A stretch of 64,000 nt of DNA from Piezodorus guildinii (GCA_023052935.1 CM041298.1:49343313-49407312), one strand, 5' to 3'. Positions 31,947-43,232 are shown, counted from the stretch's first letter. The notes: generated by a model not told the origin, from the sequence alone. Translations and numbers: made by a program.

Positions 31947-33230
31947 TCCGATTTTAGACCTATCTCCATACTATCCAATCTATCCAAACCGCTTGAAAGA
32001 ATTGTTCACTCACAGCTCTACAACTTTCTTGAGGAAAAAAACCTTCTAAATCCTTTACAATCCGGTTTCCGATCGCAATATTCTACTCAATCTGCATTGT
32101 TAAAAATTACCCAAGACCTACAATTCTCAATAGACCAACAAAAAATCACTATTTTAATCCTCTTCGATTTCTCAAAAGCTTTTGATTCAGTTAATCATAA
32201 TATCCTTCTTTCCAAACTACAAAACCTTCAAATATCAAACAGCGTTCTAAAATGGTTTATTTCTTTTTTATCCGATAGATCTCAAACTGTCATGATACCA
32301 AATGAACCTCCTTCCTCCTCCATTGCCTTAACACGTGGTGTTTCTCAGGGATCCTCACTCTCACCAACTCTTTTCTCCATCTATATTAATGACCTCTCTG
32401 ACTGCATCCGCCACTCGCAATACCACCTATATGCAGATGATCTGCAAATCTATCTTTCTTTCCATCCTTCCGAAATGCTAAAGGCTATCCAAAAACTTCA
32501 ACAAGATATTGACAACATCAACGCATGGGCTACGGCAAATGATTTGAAGTTGAATGCAGGAAAAACCAAAGCCATTCTCATCGGTTCCAAGAACCTTGTA
32601 AATTCTCTTCCATACCTATCCACTTCCACACCTCAGTAAGAAACCTTGGAGTCATTATTGATCAGAACCTATCTTGGAGCAATCATATTTCTCAAATCAC
32701 CCGAAAATCCATCGCTATCCTAAAACAATTTCTAAGATTTCGTGGTTCAATCCCACCTAAAACCCGTATGTTACTCGTCTCTTCGCTTATTTTCCCCCAG
32801 TTTGACTACGGTTGCCTCGTATATGGCGGGCTGTCTGAGAAATCCGATATGAGACTCAAAAGACTTATGAATTGTTTCATGAGATTCACATGTGGAATCC
32901 CCAGGCGCTCCCATGTTTCTAGAAGGTATAAAAGGTATAAAACTCCTTGGTGTCTGTCTCTTCCGATTTTTCCATACAAAAAAACCTCCTTATATTCTTG
33001 ATATGTTTACCACTTGTTCCTCTGTCCATTCAGTAAACACTAGATCCCAACCAATAAACTTGTATATACCTTCTCACAGATCTGCTTCCTTCAAAAAATC
33101 CTTTATTATTCGTGCTACCCTATTTTGGAATTCCTTGCCTGTATCCATTCGTAAATCCTTATCATTATCCACTTTTAAACACCAACTATTTCTCCATCTC
33201 CTAAAGCATCAATCTTCCCAACATATGTAA
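31947..33230 (+). pseudogene. CR1 reverse transcriptase, partial and frameshifted
   Basis: The frame is open from 31947 to 32639, with FDFSKAFDSVNH (motif A), TRGVSQGSSLSP (motif B, Gln retained) and LYADDLQIY (motif C). At about 32600 a deletion removes some 15 residues and shifts frame. The next frame carries HFHTSVRNLGVIIDQNLSW and TRMLLVSSLIFPQFDYGCLV. A second deletion after IPRRSHVS (about 32920) removes some 20 residues. The last frame carries KKPPYILDMF, NTRSQPINL and FWNSLPVSIRK, ending QSSQHM at 33230. The N-terminal endonuclease is missing. Confidence 0.88.
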
Positions 33231-33350
33231 TATTTAAAAGCTATAGATGATAACTATTTACTGTCACCAAATCCATCTTTTATTGTTAAACTGAAGTCTT
33301 AAACGACCAGACAATTATCATGTATATTGTGCTTTTCTTGTTATTCTTAG

Positions 33351-33365
33351 GGGACTACTCGTCCC
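33351..33365 (+). promoter_or_regulatory. Conserved 3'-terminal hairpin of CR1 RNA, second copy
   Basis: GGGAC-TACTC-GTCCC, followed by AGAATAAAATT, in the same place as in the first copy. The stem is identical while the loop differs, which suggests the fold is constrained. Confidence 0.6.
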
Positions 33366-33514
33366 AGAATAAAATTACTTTTCATTTCATTTTTATTCGT
33401 TAGTCTAGCTTGTCTTTCTATACAAGCAACGCGAATTCTTAAAATTCAATACTCTTTTAGCCATTTGTACAATAATCTTTTTATGAAGTTTTTTTTTTTT
33501 TTTTTAAATCCACA

Positions 33515-33685
33515 CCTGTCGCTCAGCCCGTGACAATAAGCGGATTTTATAACAATTGATATAAAGAGCATGTCAGGCATGAGGGAGGTCGATACCCATT
33601 GGCATCTACTCCTAACTTGAACTTTAAATGAGTTAACTTAATGAGATCCCTTAGCCAGCTTCTTCTAAAGCTTTTTTAAACTCAC
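33515..33685 (+). repeat. Repeat family N, diverged copy
   Basis: It shares GCATGTCAGGCATGAGGGAG and the GAGATCCCTTAGCCAGCTTC block with other copies. Confidence 0.5.
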
Positions 33686-33689
33686 AAAG

Positions 33690-33882
33690 CCGTTTTTGAG
33701 AAAATCGTAAAAATATGCTAAATTCATGGAATAAAGTAGCTAAGATAAATTCGTTTATCTAACATGCAGGCACACAGACCTTTTCGCGCGACTTGGTTAT
33801 TTAAACTCTGAGGACCCTAAAACGTATATTTCCGTTGAAAACACAAATAAAAAATATTTACGATCGCTATACTTTCCATTCG
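33690..33882 (+). repeat. Family K-related 3' fragment
   Basis: Contains AGCCGTTTTTGAGAAAATCG, the GCGCGACTTGGTTATTTAAAC-like block, CCTAAAACGTATATTTCCGT and ACGATCGCTATACTTTCC, in family K order. Confidence 0.65.
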
Positions 33883-33884
33883 CT

Positions 33885-34172
33885 AATCTACTGTGCTCCG
33901 GGTCCTAGGTTCGAATCCCGGTTGTGACGGAATATTATTTATTCTGTTATTTCAGCCAGGGGGCGATCCTGGAGTATGGAGACCCTCCTGTGGCAGACCC
34001 AGCCTCTATAAAGTGGGCACCCAAAAATGGAGAAACATCCTAGCGGCGGAGCGTGATTTCGGTCGAATCACATCTCATTGCACGGACTTTGGCCTTGAAA
34101 AAGTACGAATCTCTATTTGTACTAAGTCCAAGAATCTTCATAGGTTGTAGTGGCACAGGTTTTTTTTTTTTT
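33885..34172 (+). repeat. SINE family 3, full or nearly full
   Basis: The tRNA-like head has B box GGTTCGAATCCCGG (33908-33921). The body includes TTTATTCTGTTATTTCAGCC, ATAAAGTGGGCACCC and a TTGGCCTTGAAAAAGTACGA-like block, then ends at a T-run. Related copies are at 50545-50773 (-), 54930-55160 (+) and 60600-60800 (+). The overlapping 85-codon frame is not a gene. Confidence 0.65.
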
Positions 34173-34208
34173 TAACTTTTCATTATTACATAATTATATA
34201 CATACATA

Positions 34209-34211
<3 letters not shown>

Positions 34212-34258
<47 letters not shown>
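34212..34258. repeat. (TA)n microsatellite
   Basis: An unbroken TA run. Confidence 0.95.
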
Positions 34259-34264
<6 letters not shown>

Positions 34265-34599
34265 CATTTTTTTAAATTTTTTATTTATTTATTTTTATTT
34301 TTTTCATTTCTTCGGTTTTTTGTATATTTTACCTACTATTATCACTTACTTTTTGCCCAAGGATAGTGGCAGATTGTATTATTTCTCAATAAAGCAATAT
34401 TCTTTCTTTTTTTTTTTTAATTTATTTATTGATATATATTACAATTTGTTTCTATATGAACATTAGTAATAGTGATATAAGATCCTATTCACACAATATA
34501 TACAGTATACAATGATAAAGTCAAATAAATAAAATATAATATATATATACAAAATAAGAAAACAAACAACAACCTATAATTGAGATAAATACAAATAAA

Positions 34600-34602
<3 letters not shown>

Positions 34603-34666
<64 letters not shown>

Positions 34667-34667
34667 A
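34603..34667. repeat. (TA)n followed by (GA)n microsatellite
   Basis: About 48 bp of TA then about 15 bp of GA, inside the family C 3' UTR. Confidence 0.95.
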
Positions 34668-34962
34668 TTAACTAATAATAAATATAAAAACAAAAAAAAA
34701 TCAAAATATTAACCTATAATTGAGATAAATAAAAGTTTGCAAATAAACAAACATCATTCAAACAAACATAACTATATACAAAATATACAAGTGCTATAGA
34801 CTGTGCTATAGACCCTCCACTTGTGCAAAAAGCAGAATTCAAGAGATCCTAGACCCTCGCTCTCAGCCGCGTCACTGGTGTGAATCAGTGGAGGCCGAAC
34901 TAGGGCGCAATAGCCACAAACATACATTACATGAATGGAGGACAGAACTCCAATTTAAACAT

Positions 34963-35322
34963 TTACAATACGTCACGCGGCCACTGCCGTTTCAATCTTC
35001 GAGGAGGATTGTAGGGATGGGTGGTAATGGATAGGGATTGTGCTAGAGGGTTAGGATGATGACTAAGGTTCTGATGAAATTTGGAAAATTTGGATGGTAC
35101 CAGGTCTAAAATAAACGGAATTTTAAGGTCGTGGTGTAGGGTAGAGTTGGTAACGTAATAAGGAGCATTAACTATTGTTCGGAGGACTTTGGATTGGAAG
35201 GATTGGATGCGTTTGATGTTAGAATGTTTAGCAGTACCCCACAGTTCAAGTCCGTAGGTCCATATTGGTTTCAGTACTGTCTTGTATATTAGTAATTTGT
35301 TGTCAACTGTAAGATGAGACAT
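34963..35322 (-). CDS. Jockey family C reverse transcriptase, C-terminal 119 codons
   Basis: Blocks are LIYKTVLKPIWTYGLELWGT, RIQSFQSKVLRTIVNAPYYV, TLHHDLKIPFI and the clade-typical end PPRRLKRQWPRDVL. The frame is intact for this portion. It lies after the polymerase active site, so it has no catalytic residues. The family-B counterpart is at 13064-14101, and the proteins are clearly related but distinct. Confidence 0.85.
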   Translation of the reverse strand: MSHLTVDNKLLIYKTVLKPIWTYGLELWGTAKHSNIKRIQSFQSKVLRTIVNAPYYVTNSTLHHDLKIPFILDLVPSKFSKFHQNLSHHPNPLAQSLSITTHPYNPPRRLKRQWPRDVL

Positions 35323-35327
35323 ATTAT

Positions 35328-35331
<4 letters not shown>

Positions 35332-35392
<61 letters not shown>
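35332..35392. repeat. Poly(A) tract, about 60 bp
   Basis: An A-run directly at the 5'-truncated end of the family C Jockey copy. A tail is expected at the other end, so this is either a pre-existing tract used as target or the tail of a second, plus-strand insertion. Confidence 0.9.
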
Positions 35393-35394
<2 letters not shown>

Positions 35395-35578
35395 ATTATC
35401 ATTATACCTTCTAAATCACGTTCAAATAATAACTATCCAAAATTATATTGTTGATTCTGAGGACAACCGAAGTCATAACAAATATAATTTAACAAATTCT
35501 TTTATATTGTAAATATGTAAATAAAACGTTTCTATCTAATTAAATATAAGTAAGTAAAAGTAAAAATGTATGTAATAT

Positions 35579-35580
<2 letters not shown>

Positions 35581-35661
<81 letters not shown>
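35581..35661. repeat. (TA)n microsatellite
   Basis: An unbroken TA run of about 80 bp. Confidence 0.95.
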
Positions 35662-35665
<4 letters not shown>

Positions 35666-36494
35666 TTGATATTTTTTAGCAATTATTTAATGAAATATAT
35701 TAAATAAGAAGAAATATTTCCTTGAAAATATCTTGACGATAAAAAAAAAAAATTGTCAACAGAAGATTTATTTATTCTGAACTCAATTAGATCCTTGATC
35801 TTGGAAGATAACCGATTTATTAATTAACTGCCAAATTAATGGTTATCTAATTACTACTCCACTTTCTTCAAAAGTCGATTATGTCATTGAAGATATCTCC
35901 ACCCATCATTACTTAATTATAAACTCTTGAAGTACTTAACAAAGTACTTGGAGAAAATTTATATTAAAGCCATTTCAGAATCGCTTATTTTATCAATAAT
36001 GTAATTAAATCAAAATTTCATAGATTGATTCATAAATGTTTTATGAAACTTAAAATAATTACCGATACTAAAACTTTCTTTACTGATTTTTTATGGACCA
36101 GATATTTATAAATTTTATATTCAGTAAAAGTTATATGATTTCTTGTCGATTAGTATGAAAACTAATATTTACATTTCTATGTAATTTGTAAGTATAAAGG
36201 ACACTTCGAAATCCTATATTTAGGTGCTTGAAAATCAATAAGCAAATATTAATCCTACATCACTTTATATTGTTCTGGAATCCATATAGTGCCTCCAATG
36301 TTACTTTATAAACTTACCAGCCCACGGAATGTGCTCGAAAATATTTCATTAGGTGTTGATTTGATACGTTTCTGGCAAGAATGACTAATACAGTTTATTA
36401 GTTACTCTTTTAACTATTTTTTTGTTCAATGAATACACTGTTACTATACAATAATATTAATGATAGTATAATATAAAACAATAACATAATAATT
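35662..36494. other. Unassigned AT-rich region
   Basis: No gene, RNA or repeat assignment. Confidence 0.35.
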
Positions 36495-37405
36495 AAATTA
36501 AAAATCTGGTGCAAGCAACACACGACTTTCACTTACCTCCATTTTTAAAATAAATTAAAGAATTTTCAAATACAGTTAGATATAAAAATGAGTGAAATCA
36601 TTAAAGAATTAATTAAATGGAATTTCTATAAAAAACATGTGTTTTATTAAAAAATCGATTACCTTATTATCTAAATTAATCACTTGTATCAATTGATTGT
36701 GTATGAGATAATATTATTTCTAAAATCTCAAGCTTTCCAACGGTATATCATACATGTATATTACTGCTCTTATGTTCAAAAACGAAAAATTGCATTGAAA
36801 AAATATGTTTTCTGTTTTCTCCTTTAGTTGGGTATCGAATTTATTTAATTTATATATTTACCTGTTTTTCATCAGCGTTAGTTAACAAGATAATCTAGTT
36901 ATTATTATTGAATCTACAAAATTAAAAGTACTTTAGGGGAAGAAAATTTAAAATATCGGCATTTAAGCCCAGTCAGACCATTTTTATCCAAATAAAACCT
37001 ACATGATATTAAAGCCCATTAAATTTTACATCGATATAGCGAGTTTAATCAAAATCGTCGGAACCGTTATCGAGAAAATCGAAAAAAGGTGCAAAATGCA
37101 TTGTATAAAGTGCCTCTTCTGGTAGGTTCATTTTGATGAAAAAAGTTTTGTCACGTCTCGGGCGTATAGTTGTCTTAAATATGAAATTTCAGTTTCATAG
37201 GACTTACTGTTTCCGCCCGGGAGTTACCACACACACACACACAGACACACACACACACACACACACACACAGACCTTTTTGCGGGACTTGGTTATTTGGA
37301 CTCAGGGGACCCTAAAACGTGTATTTCCGTTGAAAACTGGAATTCGAAAATTTTCACGATCGCAATACTTCCCGTTACTATATATAGTTAGTGAAAGTAA
37401 AAATA
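36495..37405 (+). mobile_element. Family K (Helentron-like, non-autonomous), long copy 1
   Basis: It opens with AAAAATCTGGTGCAAGCAAC and ACTTTCACTTA (36525-36535) and closes with TTAGTGAAAGT (37388-37398), whose reverse complement differs from the first by one base. Inside, in order, are an AT-rich 5' half, a GAGAAAATCG block, CGTCTCGGGCGTATAG, a (CA)n microsatellite and GACTTGGTTATTTGGACTCA, followed by CACGATCGCAATACTTCCC. There is no coding capacity. Subterminal inverted repeats plus an internal microsatellite resemble HINE/DINE-1 elements; that assignment is inferred. Confidence 0.65.
37229..37272. repeat. (CA)n microsatellite inside family K
   Basis: A CA run with one GA interruption. 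The copy at 59716-60515 has a short CA run at the same place. Confidence 0.9.
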
Positions 37406-37779
37406 AACCTACTTTGTAAAATTATCATGAATTCTTTCTATTCGTGGGTTAAAGATTTTTGGGTTTATAATATAGAAAAAATAAAGTAAAATTAAAAAAA
37501 AAAATAATAAGTAATGGCACAAAATCTAATAAATGTAGCAAAAAGTGACTTTTTTTCGTTCGAACCACTATTGCTTTTAACCGTAGGTCTAGATTAATGT
37601 TATAAAACAAAAATATTCTGATATTTAATTGTCGAATTTTCAATCTAAGCATCACGAACAGAGCTAGAGCGTTTCAAAGAGAGGGAGAAAAAAAAGTTAC
37701 GCAATGAAAGTTACAGACCACTAGCAAAAAAAAAAATGTCAATCCAGGTTTAATTTAAAGACTATACTATTTACTCTCC

Positions 37780-37945
37780 TGTGTATGTGAGACCCTTCAG
37801 GAAACTGGTCGCCACTCATTAAAATATTCGTAGGGAGTAATATCCCTACCCTATAAAATTGGATCGAGAAACGCTTGTGTATTCTCCCAGCAGGTTAAAT
37901 CGCGCGGCCAAAACCTTACACGGCCTGTCGCGTCCCAGGAAGAAA
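37780..37945 (+). repeat. SINE family 2, body fragment
   Basis: It shares the GTATGTGAGACCC-like block, GTAGGGAGTAATATCCCTAC, CGAGAAACGC and CGGCCTGTCGCG with the full copy at 27371. The tRNA-like head is missing. Confidence 0.75.
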
Positions 37946-38044
37946 AAAAACTAATAACTTTAAAAAAATAATTAATATGATTTTTATTCTTTAATATTTA
38001 TAGATAAATAGTGGAAAAACATTGATTTACTTAATACGATCTAA

Positions 38045-38215
38045 ATAATATCATAGGATCCCCTGTAGTGTAGGGGCCTTCTATGCCCAAGGCTGTGGGT
38101 AAGTTAGATGTCAGGCACTCTTTCAACATCCCCATCCTAATTAAGCCTGGATAGGAAAACTTTAGGACTCCTACTGTAGCATCGTACGATTGGCCATAGC
38201 AACATAAAGAGATGT
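38045..38215 (+). repeat. SINE family 1, degenerate copy
   Basis: A partial head (CTATGCCCAAGGCTGTGGGT), then CTAATTAAGCCTGGATAGG, GGACTCCTACTGTAGCATCG and GCCATAGCAACATAAAG. The centre is deleted. Confidence 0.7.
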
Positions 38216-39634
38216 TCATAAAAATTGAATTCATAAGACACTATCTTCTTGTTTTATGTTCCTTGTTTTGCAATCCTTCATAATTTTACTACAACGCTTG
38301 ATCTTGAAAAAGTGTGTATTATTGATTGTTTATAAAAGTAGTTAGTAGTTTTGCTTATCATACTTTTTTTAGGTATAATTAATTATTTACACTATATTTA
38401 TTTACGTAACCAATACATAGGAAAACGTTTTCCTATGTTACGTCAGGTAAAAACGAAGTATTTTTAAATTCAAAACTGAGGCGATAAAAAAAAAAACAAA
38501 TATGACTGGACAAAGCACTCAGGGAAAGATAAAAAAAATATACACTGACTCAAAAAGCAATGGGAAAAAATCTACATCGATGTGGAAACATTCGTTTATT
38601 CCGCTGGCAAACTGAATCGGAACTGTAAAATAAAACACTCTAGAAACATTAAAGTATTTTTAGTTTGAAACTGAAATTTTTCGTTCTTCATTCGAATATT
38701 TTTTTTATTGTAAAATTCAACGAAAATACTTATTTTTTCAAATTCTTCAGTCTTCCTCTTATGTTTCATCTTCCTTTTCTCTGTTTCATTTCCAAAATCA
38801 CACCACTTGAAGTAAAATTATGGTTCTAATAATGTAGTTGAAGTTTCGTTAGTATTGCCTTGATTTGTACAGCAACTGAATTAAGTTCGAATTAAGCTTA
38901 ATGAACTTATAAAATTATTTGTTAGTTTTTTCCGAGTAAAGAGCATATTTTACGTAAACGTCATATTTTCACTAGACTTTGAAAAAAAATTAAAGGTGTC
39001 GACAGAAACAAATTTAGAAAAAAAACAAACTTGTTTTACAAGTTACGAAATCAACCTCTCAACTGATTATATTCAAATGTTACATTCATTGATAAGATAC
39101 AATATAAGTTAAATAATGAAACATGACAAACCTTCTAAGTGCCTCGATGTCAGCATTGTAAATGCAGCTCTATCGATTCACATTATATTTCATGAATGCT
39201 CATTATACGTCGCAACTCAATGTCTTGTCTCTAGAAACATCAACATTCCTGAGGAATTTATATATATATATATATATATATAAATGTGTGTTTTGTTCCA
39301 GTTTTTTTCAACCACGATTGTGTATCTTCTGCACTTCAATTGAATTACGCTTAGAGAAAATAGTTACTCAGGAACGTGATAGTTTAAAGCTCTTGGATTT
39401 TTCTTTAAAATCAAACCAAATTATCCATGTACAATAATAACTGTATTGTTAGAGGATAGTCAATATTTTGTCAAGTGTTTATGCAGTTATCTCAACTTTT
39501 TTTGTGTATGTGCATTTTCTTTTAGTTCAGTCAAAAGCGTTAAAGATTATTTAATTACATTGTCACCAAATGTATTCATTTCTTATCATTATTTTTTTTA
39601 TTTATTGTGTTTAAATTTATGTTAAATCTGTTCA
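38216..39634. other. Unassigned AT-rich region with a short (TA)n at 39259-39282
   Basis: No gene or larger repeat was recognised. The frame at 39162-39437 runs through the microsatellite and is not credible. Confidence 0.35.
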
Positions 39635-39990
39635 AACTATTTAAATCAGAATCAAACCTACATAATATGAAAACCCATTAAATTTTACATACATTTAGCA
39701 AGTTTAATTAAAATCTCTAGAGCCGTTTTTGAGAAAATCGTGAATAGGTGCAAAATGGTATAAAGTGGCTCTTCTGGTTAGCTGATTTTAATGAAACAGT
39801 TTTTGTAAAATCTCGGGCGTATGTATATCTTAAATATGAATTTTCAGTTTCATAGGACTTTTCGTTTTAGGACCTTTTTGTGGGACTTGGTCATTTGGAC
39901 TCAGGAGACCCTAAAAAGTGTATTTCTGTTGAAAACTGGAATTCGAAAATTTTCGCGATCGCGTAAAATAGTGGAAATAAAAATAGTAAT
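39635..39990 (+). repeat. Family K repeat, 3' half
   Basis: It begins with AGAATCAAACCTACATAATA and includes AGCCGTTTTTGAGAAAATCG, TCTCGGGCGTATG and CATTTGGACTCAGGAGACCC, ending just before the terminal inverted repeat. It lacks the CA microsatellite. Confidence 0.65.
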
Positions 39991-40599
39991 TGAAATTTTT
40001 TTTCTGAATTAGATTTTAATTATATTTTTACATAAGGAATATATTTTTTTTATTAAGCACTGAGAACATAATATATTTCGGAATTCCTGCCTGTGATATA
40101 TTTTAATTTTTTATATAACTTATTTTTACAGCCAAATTATGTATATATTTTGTGTAGAGGCTTCATAATTGAAAATTGAAGTTTAATTAACGCTGAACAT
40201 GGCAAGATAATTAGGGAAGGCTTCTATTGGATGTAGGGATGGTGTAAGTTACTCTCGTGTGGAAAGTTCATCCGAGCATAACCCGCAGCCTCTTCTCACT
40301 TTTAAAGAAGCCTATAACAATCGAGAAGTTATTCTCCACTCGAGAAACTTTTCCCATAGTGTCTGTTATTTTAGTGTTTACTATCACTTCATATCCTTAC
40401 CAGTATCATACTAAATGGCGTATGATGGTAATTTGTTGAAATGTTTATAAAATTTTCTTATATCGTAGGCTGATAGATAATTAATATATAAAACTGTTAC
40501 ATATTTACCTGATTTTTTCACAGATATAAAACATGGTGCACATATCGCGCATTTCCTTTAGAAAGATAGTTTTTTTTTTTTTAAATTAATCATACTAAT
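39991..40599. other. Unassigned AT-rich region
   Basis: No gene or repeat recognised. Confidence 0.35.
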
Positions 40600-40640
40600 T
40601 ACAATCCCACTTTAGAAATCTTCAGGTATAGTGTCAGAGA

Positions 40641-41146
40641 ATGGACATAAATCCAGACAAATACCACCAAATCACCGTTACACTCCGCCGTAAACCAATG
40701 ACATCCTGCCCTACTGTATCCTTTAGTATTTTACTTGTCCCGGCCGAACAGATCCGCTACCTAGGTCTCCTCCTTGACTTACGTCTCACATGGAATCCGC
40801 ACACTAGACTGAAACGACAAGAAACTGCTCGCCGATTTCGATTACTTCAATACTTACTTGACAAGCGTGTTGAGCTTTAGGGCTCGACTACACCATCAAA
40901 TTCTTCCCGTATCTAATCCTTACAATCCAAAATCCTCAACACTCCTTACTTTGTCACAAATAAACTTATCCATAAAGACCTAAATGTTTCATTTATTGCT
41001 GATCTGGCCTGAACCAGATATCACTCCTTCTATAACAAACTCCTCTCCCACTCTAACCCACTAGTTTCAATCCTTGCTTCCTCTTCGATTCCTGATAATC
41101 CTCCGAGGTGTTTGAAAAGAAGATGGCCTCGAGACCTTCTAGTTTA
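40641..41146 (+). pseudogene. Jockey family B reverse transcriptase fragment
   Basis: A frame from 40641 to 40880 encodes HQITVTLRRKPMTSCPTVSF, IRYLGLLLDLRLTW and RLKRQETARRFRLLQYLLDK. A deletion of about 80 bp then joins DKR to VEL and a stop, removing the RPIWTYG block. The rest, to the RRWPRDLLV-like end at about 41146, is frameshifted. It is close to the intact frame at 13064-14101. Confidence 0.85.
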
Positions 41147-41238
41147 GAATAGTTACAGGAGTGCTATAATCGGGTAGTTCTTCTACAAGTCTTTTGCATG
41201 TCATTTTTCTAACAAGTGCAGTTGTAAATTTCAATATA

Positions 41239-42528
41239 CCTGGGTGAATCAAATATAAACGAGACTTATTTTTTAATTTTTACTTTGAACACAAAGAAAA
41301 GTACACCTCATTTTTCTACATAGTCTCCTGATTTGGAAATACATTTTTCCCAGCGCATAGGTAATTTTCCGATCCCGTGCTAATTGAATGAAGTAGGTTG
41401 TGTCTTCAGCCAATTGAGCACGTAGGCTTCAACCTCATCGTCACTGACGAATGTCTGACCTCCTAAAGCTTCCATGAGTGGGCCAAACGGGTGAATGTCA
41501 CTTGGTGATAAGTCTGGACTGTAGGGAAGGTGTTCCAGCGTCTCCCAGCCCAGTTGCTCCAATTTTTCTCTCGTCAGGGCCGAAGTATACGGGCGAGCAT
41601 TGTCCTAAAGAAGAATCACTTCTCTCATCGGTAGATCCCTTCTTTTGCGGCGACATGCAAGTTTGACTTCATTCAAAATGTCGCAGTAGTATGCGGCATT
41701 GATTGTCCTGCGTTCATGCAAAAAATCAAGTTGCAGCAAGCCACGTTGTCAAAAAACACGGAAGCCAAAACCTTCCCAGCTGACAGCCGTGACGTGGCTT
41801 TCACTGGTCCAGGTTTTCCTTTCAGTCTCCACTCCATACTCGCTTGTTTTGATTCAGGGGTGTAATAGTGCACCCAAGTTTCATCACAGGTGATAATGTG
41901 AGTGAGGAATGAGGCTACCTCAGCCTGAAATCTTGCAAGAAGACCTTCACAGACCTGCAAACGGTTCAGCTTCTGCTCAGCTGTGAGAAGTTGAGGAACC
42001 CACTTGGCACACACCTTACGAAACCCTAGCTCCTCTGTGAGTAAAGAAAAAGTGGTTCCATAGCTTATCCCAACCTCACTTGCAATGGAATTGGTGGTTA
42101 GACGTATGTCACGTTCAATGAGCTGTCGAACACGGCTGATGTTGTCTGCTGTGATGCTGGAGCGGGGTCTGCGGTCATAGCTTTTATTCTGAACACGATC
42201 ACGGCCCTCCACAAACTGTTTATGCCATGAAAACACTCTGGCACGAGAAAGTGTCTCTTCCCCGAACTGTACAGTCAATCTTCTCAAGATTTCAGCCGGT
42301 TTTACACCTTCAGCAGCAAGAAATTTGATGATAATACGTTGCGGAATCGAGGGGGATACATCCTGCTCAGATATCGTCACGACGGTAATTAGTGAGTTCG
42401 AGAGCATGCGCCCGCCGGCTTCCCCCACTCCTGGCATCCCTACCCAACACCTCTAAACGCGGGAACGTTCCCGCACCTTCACTGGGCTTCCAGGACAAAA
42501 AGTCTCGTTTGTATTTGATTCACCCACG
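41239..42528 (-). mobile_element. mariner-family DNA transposon, full length, with TA duplication
   Basis: Left end CCTGGGTGAATCAAATATAA and right end (reverse complement) CGTGGGTGAATCAAATACAA form terminal inverted repeats of about 30 bp, continuing ACGAGACTT on both. TA flanks both sides (41237-41238 and 42529-42530). Length is 1290 bp, normal for mariner. It encodes one transposase on the minus strand, now disabled. Confidence 0.93.
41380..42437 (-). pseudogene. mariner transposase (D,D34D), one frameshift and one amber
   Basis: The transposase would excise and reinsert the element at TA sites. The first frame (42437-41673) begins at an alternative codon; MLSNSLITVV at about 42407 is the likelier start. 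It has an N-terminal helix-turn-helix region, KWVPQLLTAEQK (the WVPHxL motif) and HIITCDETWVHYY (first catalytic Asp). At about 41740-41750 one base is lost; the next frame gives LDFLHERRTINAAYYCDIL. At 41605-41607 a TAG replaces the codon just before DNARPYTS (second Asp). YSPDLSPSD supplies the third Asp, with 34 residues between the last two. It ends at 41380. Confidence 0.9.
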
Positions 42529-42550
42529 TATAATGTTAAAAAAAAAAAAA

Positions 42551-43152
42551 ACCAGAGTAATATTTTTTTTAAAAACAAGAAAACATAATTCAACTGTCTC
42601 AATCAAGTACGATATGATTTAAATGGATTAGATATTAGAGATGGTATGATTCAAAATAATATAATTTTGAGAAAGTTGTTATAAGATCATAATAAAATAT
42701 TTCTAGAAAAAACGTGGACTTAGGAAATGCGAAAAATGCATCATCGGAGAGAATGAGGGAACATTGTAGAAAATGCAAAGTAACATCCACAAAAGATAAA
42801 TTATGATAATAATAATTAATTCAACTCACCCTAAAGTGGTTAAAAAATAAAATAAATTGTTATGCTGGGATAAGCCCCATTAGAATAATGTAACAAGAAA
42901 TTAAGAGATAGTCTTTAGATTTTTCGAGTAATTATAAAAAACAATAGAAGAGGGAGAAATTCCAATTTTATCGGCTGCTCAACTTTGCTCAGTTGCTATC
43001 AACACACAGCATACAAATCAATCTTGGAGACAATCTTTTGAAAATAAAAAACATAGAGGGAGATATATTTTAAAATAAACATACTTAGCCATATTAATTA
43101 TTTTCATACCAGTCTTGGAAAATTTACGAATCCAGATTAGCCTTAATATATG

Positions 43153-43156
<4 letters not shown>
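42551..43156. other. Unassigned AT-rich region
   Basis: No feature recognised. Confidence 0.35.

Positions 43157-43230
<74 letters not shown>
43157..43230. repeat. (TA)n microsatellite
   Basis: An unbroken TA run. Confidence 0.95.

Positions 43231-43232
<2 letters not shown>

Larger units (their letters stand above)
31947..33395 (+). mobile_element. CR1-clade retrotransposon, 5'-truncated, second copy
   Basis: It starts inside reverse transcriptase at SDFRPISILSNLSKPLERIV, runs through the ORF2 end and a 3' UTR, and ends at the conserved hairpin (33351-33365) and a short TTCAT repeat tail. The protein is of the same lineage as the element at 5892-10440 but clearly diverged. No target-site duplication was identified. 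Confidence 0.85.
34405..35330 (-). mobile_element. Jockey-clade retrotransposon (family C), 5'-truncated
   Basis: Read on the minus strand it has the last 119 codons of reverse transcriptase (35322-34963), a moderately GC-rich 3' UTR start (34800-34960), then an AT-rich 3' UTR with a (TA)n/(GA)n tract, ending in an A-run (T-run at 34408-34421). It differs from family B at the nucleotide level. Confidence 0.75.
40600..42550 (+). mobile_element. Jockey family B copy, truncated, internally deleted and split by a mariner
   Basis: Reverse-transcriptase and 3' UTR sequence spans 40600-41238. The mariner occupies 41239-42528. The A-run at 42537-42550 after the mariner is probably the displaced tail of this Jockey copy: the family-B 3' UTR reads GTTGTAAATTTCAATAAATA before its tail, and the copy here breaks exactly at TTTCAATATA. 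Confidence 0.75.

Noticed and set aside
33885..33925. tRNA gene at the GGTTCGAATCCCGG box
   Set aside because: The head is followed by a repeated SINE body and does not fold into a full cloverleaf by eye.
33893..34150. 85-codon plus-strand gene
   Set aside because: It lies entirely within a SINE 3 copy.
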